A stretch of 53,907 nt of DNA, from assembly GCA_013287915.1 (NCBI GenBank), contig JABDCX010000013.1:1-53907 (forward strand), read 5' to 3'. Positions 44,650 through 51,231 of the stretch are shown here, in pieces. How positions within the stretch are numbered: the first letter of the stretch is position 1; every line of letters begins with the position of its first letter. This DNA is from Chlamydiota bacterium (lineage in GTDB: Bacteria; Chlamydiota; Chlamydiia; Chlamydiales; Parachlamydiaceae). The notes under the pieces were generated by a model. That model had not been told where the DNA came from. It ran no database searches and saw only the letters and a list, made by a program, of their open reading frames with translations. The position numbers and the translations under genes were made by a program.

Positions 44650-45918
44650 TTATTTTGTGGGAGCCATAATAATAGCCAAAATTGCACCCAACGTCAAACA
44701 GCCACAACAACACGGAAAAGAAAAAATATGGTTGGAAGGATCCGGTGCTTGTTGCGAGGGTGTAGCGGGTTTCCTTAAATCAACACCGACGTCTGTCCAA
44801 GCCTTTGCAACAATGTTAGAGATGTTATCCCCACGTAGAGATTGAGCTATAGATATCGATCGATTAGCAAAATCTGAAAAATCATCGGTCTTCTTTGAGG
44901 CAATAAGAGTGTTAAACCAAATCTGTCCTGCACCAGTGCTCGATCCACCAATATTTTTTGCTGCCAAGTAAAAAGCACGGTTTGGAATTCCTGAATTATA
45001 ATGGACTCCTCCGTTATCTGTAGCCATCTTCACGTAGTCATTCATATGCGCTGGCTGTGGATCACTTCCCATAATTGGGTGGTTTTTATAAGCAGACCCT
45101 GGGTTGCTCATTGAGCGCAAAGCACCCCCTCCTACAACAACTTCGCCAACAAGCCAATTCGTATTGGCATCATCTGCCTTTTGCTTAAGAAAGTCTTGTT
45201 TTGCAATAATAGCAAATACGTCGGAAATAGACTCATTCAGCGCCCCACTTTGGTCCTGATACTGAAGGTTAGATGTGTAGTGCGTTACTGCATGTCCATA
45301 TTCATGAACACAAATGTCTAGATTACCAACTAAAGGTTTGAAAAGATTAGGGTCAACTTCCCCATAGTAGATGGACTCTGTTGAGGGCATCCAATAAGCG
45401 TTGTTAAATGCATTCGGATCATGCACAAAAGCTTTCATCAATTTTGTTCTAGTATCAACAGGTGGTTTTTGAAAGACTCGGCGGTAAAATTCATCAACTT
45501 CACCTAAATTTTTATAGCACGACAAAGCTGCTGTATCGGTTGTTTTTAAGGAAGTCACTGAAGAAGACAAAACCAGCCGCTTTAAACTGCCATCCCAAAC
45601 CTCCTTAGGTGAGGTCGAAACTGAAGAAGAAGCCTGATTTGGAGATGAAGCTCCACCAACCGCTCCCAAAGAGGACGAAGGAGGAATTGAAGGTGGCCCT
45701 GCATGGATTATATTTGCAGAAAAAGAGGTATATTTCTCATATCTTACTTTTAAAGCAAACTCGATTGAAGTTTTCTGTAAAAGCACATACGAACGAGAAC
45801 TATGTATTGAGCCCTGTACAGCTTGGAGAGTCCCAGACGATTGTTTTTCATAATGGCTGAGAACTACTTGCTCTACGTATGGGGGAACGAACTGATATAT
45901 CCCAATTGCATCGCTCAT
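44650..45918 (-). CDS. Protealysin-like M4 metallopeptidase
   Basis: A 422-residue thermolysin-family zinc peptidase. VHEYGHAVTHY is the HExxH zinc site, GALNESISDVFA gives the third ligand Glu, and NGGVHYNSGIPNRAFYL contains the catalytic His region. The short propeptide with a PPY motif (QFVPPYVEQ) and no Sec signal are as in protealysins. Unusual is a Cys-rich hydrophobic C-terminal tail (FPCCCGCLTLGAILAIIM, about residues 400-418), which could anchor it in a membrane or be lipid-modified by a host (inference). A linker of Ser/Pro/Gly (about 75-110) separates propeptide and catalytic domain. GAGGTG precedes the ATG. Confidence 0.88.
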   Translation of the reverse strand: MSDAIGIYQFVPPYVEQVVLSHYEKQSSGTLQAVQGSIHSSRSYVLLQKTSIEFALKVRYEKYTSFSANIIHAGPPSIPPSSSLGAVGGASSPNQASSSVSTSPKEVWDGSLKRLVLSSSVTSLKTTDTAALSCYKNLGEVDEFYRRVFQKPPVDTRTKLMKAFVHDPNAFNNAYWMPSTESIYYGEVDPNLFKPLVGNLDICVHEYGHAVTHYTSNLQYQDQSGALNESISDVFAIIAKQDFLKQKADDANTNWLVGEVVVGGGALRSMSNPGSAYKNHPIMGSDPQPAHMNDYVKMATDNGGVHYNSGIPNRAFYLAAKNIGGSSTGAGQIWFNTLIASKKTDDFSDFANRSISIAQSLRGDNISNIVAKAWTDVGVDLRKPATPSQQAPDPSNHIFSFPCCCGCLTLGAILAIIMAPTK

Positions 45919-46120
45919 CTTATTTCACCTCTCTAGTCAGTTTTGGAAGTCATTACAAAATCTATTACCGCAAATTTTAGCCGCAGTTGAGGCTACTTAC
46001 CTCACCTTTTACGAAACGAGAATAGCATATTGTTGAAATTTCTGAACACAAAAAATAGTACTTGGCTACTAAGCGAAGGTTGACAAAATTTCCCGTGCAA
46101 ATGAACAGAGGCGGTTGGAG
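45919..46120. other. Gene-free stretch
   Basis: About 200 bases upstream of the peptidase gene, AT-rich; I see no gene, clear promoter or structure. It leads into repeat copy C and a hip remnant. Confidence 0.5.
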
Positions 46121-46150
46121 ATGGCTACCCGCCGTCGCAGCCCCTTAGCC
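46121..46150 (+). repeat. Dispersed accessory-region repeat, copy C (short)
   Basis: ATGGCTACCCGCCGTCGCAG followed by CCCCTTAGCC; the core of the A/D/E repeat in shortened form. Confidence 0.55.
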
Positions 46151-46153
46151 TTC

Positions 46154-46230
46154 AATTCTTCTGAGGAAAATATTGATGACTGAGTTCTCCAGCCCTTATG
46201 TATATTTATATGCACATCAAAGGGGATGGA
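46154..46230 (+). pseudogene. Remnant of a hipB-hipA junction
   Basis: The stretch reads NSSEENIDD then a stop, with an overlapping ATG beginning MTEFSSPYVYLYAHQRG. This mirrors hipB's end (EEENTDD) overlapping hipA's start (MTDVPTLKVYLNDHQIG) at 42745-42808 in arrangement and spacing. Only about 75 bases remain; it abuts the 46231 gene's 3' end. Confidence 0.6.
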
Positions 46231-47388
46231 TTATTTACAATGAAAAATGGAAGTAACATCACCAAATTTCATGGAAGGTGCCGTTTTTGAGATAATTTCA
46301 TCCAGGCACGGAAATTCAATTCGATCACATCTCACGGATATCGGTTGATTAAAACTATAAACTTTAAGTCGTTCGATTGCTGAAATAGTTAAAGGCCAAA
46401 AGGCTTGCCCAGGATGATGCAGAGCATTATCGCCTTGTTTGATGCCACAAAAAATACAGTGATTCATCCAATAGGATTTTTCTGCGGCCTTAGAATAATC
46501 CTTAAAATACACTAAGTGAATCATAGTTTCGACTGGTTGAGACGGATATGCTGAAAATTCAGTCACGTACGTAAGAACACCCGGATATTTTTCCTTTATC
46601 CATTTATATTCACTCTCTGAGCCCCACCAAGTAAAAGATTCGGGTGGTAAGACGATTGCATAAACAGGTGTTGTCTTGTTACATTTCCAGCATTTGGTTT
46701 TTGATTCGCAGACAAAATAATAATCCGCTTTTACACTCCATTCTTGCGGGTTTTCTTGGCTTATTTTTATAGCATGCAGTTTCTCTGAACAATGGTATAA
46801 ACAGTTTTGTAACCACTCTAGCATAGTTTTAGGGTTAAGCAAATCGCTTGGCATTATGCAGAAAGAGGTTAGCTCAGATAATTTTTGAAACAATTCGTTG
46901 TATCTTTCAAACGGACGGTCAGCCAGCAGTTTTGCAATCGTAAACCACGCGTTAACCAGCTTGCGTGAATTCAACATCTTAAATACAACATTTGGTGAAC
47001 AGGTGCCCAGTTTTTCGGTAAGAGCGTAAACAAATGCTTTTTGTCTACCTGTAAGCCGAATAATATTGAAAGTCGCCTCTTTTGCGTAGAGATTTTGAAA
47101 CCAAGACAGAAATTCGGTACCGGGTCCAATAGAAGCTGAGTCAATAGCTACTGACGTACGTTTCTCTAAAACACGAACATGATATTTCAGTCTAGCTCTA
47201 GGATAAGCAGCTATTAGAAAAGCTAATTTAATCCAAAGCGTTAGAGCTTTGGATTCCCATAAAATGAGAATTTCACCCTCTGAGGCCTTAATCCCAACCT
47301 TATAGCAAAGTAGTCGGAAGAAGGTTTTACAAATGGTAAATTTAACATGTTCGAAGATTTTTTTAAAAAATAACAGTAGTTTTAGCAT
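46231..47388 (-). CDS. Hypothetical zinc-ribbon protein
   Basis: A 385-residue protein. The C-terminal half has two Cys pairs, CWKCNKTTPVYAIVLP (about residue 232) and NHCIFCGIKQGDNALHHPG (about 318), a pattern seen in hypothetical proteins that likely bind one zinc ion. The N-terminal 200 residues are helical and basic with no known domain. No signal peptide; the N-terminus LKLLLFFKKIFEHV is amphipathic rather than membrane-like. No good ribosome-binding site is seen at 47388, so the start may be further in. Function unknown. Confidence 0.6.
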   Translation of the reverse strand: MLKLLLFFKKIFEHVKFTICKTFFRLLCYKVGIKASEGEILILWESKALTLWIKLAFLIAAYPRARLKYHVRVLEKRTSVAIDSASIGPGTEFLSWFQNLYAKEATFNIIRLTGRQKAFVYALTEKLGTCSPNVVFKMLNSRKLVNAWFTIAKLLADRPFERYNELFQKLSELTSFCIMPSDLLNPKTMLEWLQNCLYHCSEKLHAIKISQENPQEWSVKADYYFVCESKTKCWKCNKTTPVYAIVLPPESFTWWGSESEYKWIKEKYPGVLTYVTEFSAYPSQPVETMIHLVYFKDYSKAAEKSYWMNHCIFCGIKQGDNALHHPGQAFWPLTISAIERLKVYSFNQPISVRCDRIEFPCLDEIISKTAPSMKFGDVTSIFHCK

Positions 47389-47474
47389 GTTTGCATTGGC
47401 CTCAGCGTGGATGAATGCAACTGTAAATTCCTATTTTAGAAAGCTAGGTTAACATTTGCTGGATAAAAAACACA
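47389..47474. other. Gene-free stretch
   Basis: Short AT-rich region upstream of the zinc-ribbon gene; nothing recognised. Confidence 0.4.
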
Positions 47475-47582
47475 GTCGTGAATGCATTCTGCCGCAGCTT
47501 CGCAGTTGACACTGCTAATAACATATTCACCACGGGCTTACGCGCCGTGGCTACCCGCCGTCACTGCTTCGCAGCTTTTTTT
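47475..47582 (+). repeat. Dispersed accessory-region repeat, copy D
   Basis: Contains a partial unit (GCATTCTGCCGCAGCTTCGC, then AGTT) and a full unit: CCACGGGCTTACGCGCCGTGG (an inverted repeat), then CTACCCGCCGTCACTGCTTC and GCAG before a T-run. Very similar to copy A. The T-run after the stem could end transcription. Confidence 0.7.
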
Positions 47583-47685
47583 GAGTTGGATGATGAGTTC
47601 GACGTGATCTAGCGAGTTGTTTGCGCTTCTATGTAGCTCATCTTGCAGGCCGCTCCGTCCGTTTGACTACTGCGGGCAAAAATGC

Positions 47686-48252
47686 TCACTCTTTAATTTC
47701 TTTCGTGTCTGCCTTTTCGGCCTTCTCTGCAGTTGTTAGAAGTTTTGGATTATTTCCAAGGGCTTTTGCTTTAATGTGGTCGATATAGGCTTGAGGAAGC
47801 CTTACCTCATTTGCTCCGACAATTATTGTGGTTAAATAAGTATCTGATGGGAAGAGGTTATTCGCAATGATTCGGAATTTATTTGAAGCTACATAAACGA
47901 TCACTTTTAAAGTTGTCATTCTCGTTAGTAGAGTCACGTTTACTTCTTGCCTGTCGTAGTGATTGTTGGGGTTTCCTTCCGAGAGAAAACCCTCGTAGCG
48001 ATCCATTTGGTTTAGTTGTTCTACTGTTATTCTATAAACGACTCCATACACAGTTTCATTTTCCTGAGGTTCTATATTAGCGTAACCTTGATTAGGTATT
48101 TTGGATTGCTTATTAAATTTAAAGATATAATTTGATAAATATGCAATATCAACAAATTCATTTTTTCCGAGACGGGATTCCATTTGGGTCTTGTTTAAGT
48201 TCGAACCATAAGCAAAATAATGGCTAAATGAGAGTGCACTCGCTGACGACAT
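47686..48252 (-). CDS. Gamma-glutamylcyclotransferase-like protein
   Basis: A 188-residue protein with YFAYGSNLNKTQMESR, the substrate-binding loop of the GGCT/AIG2 family, and ETVYGVVYRITVEQLNQMDRYEG, which holds the catalytic Glu region. Such enzymes cyclise gamma-glutamyl peptides to 5-oxoproline. The first 10 residues are weakly hydrophobic, without a clear signal. The C-terminal 50 residues are Lys/Glu-rich. Isolated gene between repeat D and the IS block. Confidence 0.8.
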   Translation of the reverse strand: MSSASALSFSHYFAYGSNLNKTQMESRLGKNEFVDIAYLSNYIFKFNKQSKIPNQGYANIEPQENETVYGVVYRITVEQLNQMDRYEGFLSEGNPNNHYDRQEVNVTLLTRMTTLKVIVYVASNKFRIIANNLFPSDTYLTTIIVGANEVRLPQAYIDHIKAKALGNNPKLLTTAEKAEKADTKEIKE

Positions 48253-48415
48253 AAAGATACCTACTGTGACAAAAACGTAATTTATGGTTTATAAATATTC
48301 AAACAGTAAAGATACACTAGTATTTATTTATATTCAAGCTTTTTGTTTTGGACACTGTGTGACAATTGAAAAAATGACAATAAATATTTATCTGCAATTT
48401 GGAAGATCCTACAGT
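48253..48415. other. Gene-free stretch
   Basis: AT-rich upstream region of the GGCT-like gene; it should contain that gene's promoter but I see no strong box pair. Confidence 0.4.
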
Positions 48416-48499
48416 GATATGCCGCCCTTTCAGGGCTCGTATTTGTGGGTGTGTCTGACCCAGGCCTTCATTCGCTTGCGCTCACTCCGACCTGGGCTA
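48416..48499 (+). repeat. REP-like palindromic element, left of the IS
   Basis: GATATGCCGCCCTTTCAGGG, CTCG, later GACCCAGGCC and GACCTGGGC. It contains a GCCCTTTCAGGGC hairpin and a CCCAGG...CCTGGG hairpin. The same element lies inverted at 49880-49953 on the other side of the IS. Confidence 0.75.
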
Positions 48500-48500
48500 T

Positions 48501-49787
48501 GTTATATGTTTAGTGTCAAGACATGGGTTACAACTTCTATTAGGACATAGGTAACACTTTTTCTCGTTTAAGGTTATTTCTTTAAATTTACTTTGTTTAT
48601 CCGATTCTTTGCGTAAAATACATTAAACACACCATCTGTTTCTGTAGGCCTAACACCTACCATTTCTCCGTATAAATGCTCTCCAATGAATAATGCCTTG
48701 CCTTTAAACTCTATAGCACCATTTTTTTGCACTTTCCTTACCTCATCGCTCTTTTCGTAAACAATCTCAGGAAGTTTTTCAGGGAATTTTACATGACTAG
48801 TCTTGTAACGATCTATCGGCCTTTTCATGCCTATCCCTTCATGTGGCCTCTGATGATTATATAGGTGCCGCCATTCATCAAAAACCTCTTGAGTCTCTGC
48901 AAGCCCTTTGAATTGATAATATTTCAAAACTTCATCCTTTAAACTCCTATGAAATCTCTCGTCCTTTCCTTGGGTTTGAGGGTGTCTGGTCGAGAATGAC
49001 TCACTTTGATTCCTAGGCGCATTAACCAAATGGTAAGTCGTGAAAATCGCCACGGATAAGATCCTTTCCAAGGTGATCCATTATCCATTGTCATGACCTC
49101 TGGAAGGCCATGTTCTCGAAATGCCTCGGTCAGAGCTGTTTTGACGCTAGCTTCCTTTTCACTCTCATAAGCCTTTAAGCAAATTGCAAATCTGGAATGA
49201 TCATCTAGGACTGTTAGCGGATGACAACGACCTTCTTCTAATTGAAAATGTCCCTTAAAATCCATTTGCCATAGCTCATTAGGCTTCTCCCTTTCAAATC
49301 TGATATAAGCCTGTCTCTTTGAGGAGGCTTCCTTAGTTATTAAAGCGTGACGTTTTAGTGTGCGATTAAATGTAGCCTCACTGGGGACTTCTTCGTGGCC
49401 TTGATTAAGAAGGTAATATCTAAGTTTTCTGCCTCCCCACGCTGGAAACTTATTCCTAGCCTCTAAAATTAGCTCTACTGATGTACAAGACGTTATTTCC
49501 ACTCTTGTGGGCCTCTTGGATCTATCTTCCAGGCCACCAATACCCTCGTCTTTAAAGCGGTTAAGCCATTTATAAGCTGATTTTCTACTAATGCCGTATT
49601 CAATGCATAGCTGGCTGATAGAAGAGTTCTTATTTAAGGCCTTTTGTATAAATTCGTTCCTTAGATTCATTTTGTCTTTTTCATCCCAAGGCATATACCC
49701 TCGTATTTTCAAAAGAAGAGTATCAAAAAGTGTTACCTATGTCCTGATAGAAACTGTTACCTATGTCATGATACTAAACATTATAAC
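48501..49787 (-). mobile_element. IS481-like insertion sequence (about 1.29 kb)
   Basis: The ends are inverted copies of each other: left GTTATATGTTTAGTGTCA and right (reverse strand) GTTATAATGTTTAGTATC, each followed by GACATRGG and, about 20 bases further in, GGACATAGGTAACAC. They enclose one transposase gene. A truncated end of the same element lies at 41328. The transposase is frameshifted, so this copy is probably inactive. Confidence 0.85.
48574..49694 (-). pseudogene. IS481-like transposase with a single frameshift
   Basis: Two overlapping frames make one rve-type transposase. Frame 1 (from ATG 49694, after GAGGG) has an N-terminal HTH (SSISQLCIEYGISRKSAYKWLNRF), the first catalytic Asp (LWQMDFKGHF) and the second (MTMDNGSPW). 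Near 48985, in HSRP...HPQTQGKDERFHRS, a base appears lost and the second frame continues with the catalytic Glu (FHRSLKDEV) and NHQRPHEGIGMKRPIDRY. IS481 transposases are normally one frame without programmed shift, so I call it a pseudogene. Confidence 0.85.
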
Positions 49788-49879
49788 GGCCCGTTGGGCC
49801 TTTAGCGGCAAATGCCTAATAACATAGCTAGGATGAACTAATCGTGCTGTAAGGCCAGCGGAGGGTCGGCATCTCAAAA
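49788..49879. other. Gene-free flank of the IS
   Basis: Contains GGCCCGTTGGGCC, a small palindrome next to the IS end; otherwise nothing recognised. Confidence 0.4.
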
Positions 49880-49953
49880 GCCCAGGTCAGGGCGAAGCGG
49901 AGGCCTGGGTTTATCCATAGCAAATCAAGCGAGCCCTGAAAGGGCGCCATATC
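49880..49953 (-). repeat. REP-like palindromic element, right of the IS (inverted)
   Basis: Inverted relative of 48416-48499: GCCCAGGTCAGGG, AGGCCTGGG, then GAGCCCTGAAAGGGCGCCAT. The pair with opposite orientation flanks the IS. Confidence 0.75.
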
Positions 49954-50004
49954 ATTTGGGCAATTTTCTTATCTGGACTAGAACAGTTTAGATAGGGGAA
50001 AAAA

Positions 50005-50083
50005 CTCCGGTGCTAAATTCGAACTAGCGACAAATGGATTAACAGTTCACTGCTTTACCATGCATTTTACTAACTTTTATACG
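50005..50083 (-). pseudogene. tRNA-Asn relic (3' half preserved)
   Basis: Bases 50005-50060 match the 3' half of the tRNA-Asn at 51101-51172: acceptor 3' strand, T arm (GCTAGTTCGAATTTAGC on the minus strand), variable loop and anticodon arm with GTT. Beyond that the D arm and 5' acceptor strand are unrelated or decayed, so it cannot fold as a tRNA. It is consistent with an attachment-type duplicate or a decayed tRNA copy. Confidence 0.75.
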
Positions 50084-50165
50084 GAAAAATGAGTTGTCTT
50101 GTGCTATAGCTGCGGAGCACAGTGGCTATCGGCCGTCGCTGCTTCGCAGTTTTAGCTTTTATTGA
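50060..50165 (+). repeat. Dispersed accessory-region repeat, copy E
   Basis: Follows the tRNA relic: ACTAACTTTTATACGG, GTGCTATAGCTGCGGAGCAC, AGTGGCTATCGGCCGTCGCT, GCTTCGCAGTTTTAGCTTTT. It aligns with B across its length and with the cores of A and D. The rest to 50286 has a possible GC-rich hairpin (GGGGCCGTG...CGGGCCCC, about 50260-50284), nothing else. Confidence 0.65.
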
Positions 50166-50286
50166 AGTGAGTGGTCGATTAAATAGATGAGGGCCTCTGC
50201 GAGGGTTCTTTTATACGGAGAAACGAATATTCGTAGGTTTTTGTCCATCTTTCAGTGACGGGGCCGTGTCCCTCATCGGGCCCCCA

Positions 50287-51024
50287 TCAATTTATCAATT
50301 CTAGATCATAGAGAATTTCATTTTTTGTAATTGTTCCAATTTTCTCTTCTTTGACCTTGTCGACATTCAATAAACACAAGCACTTGCTATTCCCAAACGC
50401 AAGGATTGTTACGCCCTCTTTCCAATTATCGAACATGGATTTTTTCCATTTATTTTTTGAAGGTTTTGTTGAGAGTATTTTGCCATTGTCAAGCTCTATA
50501 AGATAGATATAATTGTTTTCATTATAAAACCAGTGAGGGATTGGTTCAACATTCTCAGTCACAGAGACGATTTTGGGATTACTCGTAAAATCGTAATCAT
50601 TATCGATTGAGAGTGTTGTATAAGTAGAATAATCACTGTTTTCTAGAAACAATATAAATAACAGATTGTAATGAGTACTGTTTCTCTCCATAAACGAAAA
50701 GTTGGTTTTTTGATAATTGTCGGTAGGAAGAATGTTTGCAAATCCAGACGGAAGATGGGTGAATTCTAATTTCTGTTTCGCTTGAGACTCATAATTCCAC
50801 TCGGTTGTAGATGATCCTTTCAAGCCGTTATCAAAATGAACATAGGTGTTTGCTTTCCAGAAGTTACTGAAAATTGAAGGGGGGGAAACATAGCTATCTG
50901 ATCGTCTAATGCCAACCCGATATTCCGATTCAAATCTTTGATTTGCGTTTAACTGACTTGACCCTATGAGGGTTGGGATTAGCATGAGTGTCGAAAGAAA
51001 ATAAGGAAAAATTGATTTTAACAT
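50287..51024 (-). CDS. Hypothetical secreted protein
   Basis: A 245-residue protein with a Sec signal (LKSIFPYFLSTLMLIPTLIGSS, cleavage about residue 27). The mature part is beta-prone, rich in Asn, Ser and Tyr (YESQAKQKLEFTHLPSGFANIL; YSTYTTLSIDNDYDFT), with no known domain. AT-rich. It lies alone between the tRNA-Asn gene and the tRNA-Asn relic. Function unknown. Confidence 0.65.
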   Translation of the reverse strand: MLKSIFPYFLSTLMLIPTLIGSSQLNANQRFESEYRVGIRRSDSYVSPPSIFSNFWKANTYVHFDNGLKGSSTTEWNYESQAKQKLEFTHLPSGFANILPTDNYQKTNFSFMERNSTHYNLLFILFLENSDYSTYTTLSIDNDYDFTSNPKIVSVTENVEPIPHWFYNENNYIYLIELDNGKILSTKPSKNKWKKSMFDNWKEGVTILAFGNSKCLCLLNVDKVKEEKIGTITKNEILYDLELIN

Positions 51025-51100
51025 TTAATTTGCCTTTATGTTAGAAAATGCCGTTTCTGGGTTAATGCTTTATGTGAAGATGTCACATTCGAAAAAATAA

Positions 51101-51172
51101 CTCCGGATGCTAGATTCGAACTAGCGACCAATGGATTAACAGTCCACTGCTCTACCGCTGAGCTAATCCGGA
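51101..51172 (-). tRNA. tRNA-Asn (GTT)
   Basis: A 72-base cloverleaf: acceptor TCCGGAT/ATCCGGA with discriminator G, D arm (GCTCAGCGGTAGAGC), anticodon arm with GTT (anticodon at 51138-51140 on the plus strand as AAC), and T arm GCTAG-TTCGAAT-CTAGC. CCA is not encoded. Its 3' end faces the accessory block, whose nearest boundary carries a copy of that 3' half. Confidence 0.95.
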
Positions 51173-51231
51173 ATAGAGAAGCTAAATGTTATGCGAAGGG
51201 GTCATTTTCGCGCAAGAATTTGTAGAGGCTG

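Noticed and set aside
48574-49694. Programmed frameshift in the transposase (two-ORF IS3 style)
   Set aside because: The break is late, between the second Asp and the Glu of the catalytic triad, without an A-rich slippery site; a base loss fits better.
42312-50165. CRISPR array
   Set aside because: The A-E repeats are 1-3 kb apart, imperfect and separated by genes; no short regular spacers or cas genes.
42312-51172. True integron with attC sites
   Set aside because: No IntI gene is in the window, the repeats are not clearly attC-like, and gene orientations vary; kept only as an analogy.
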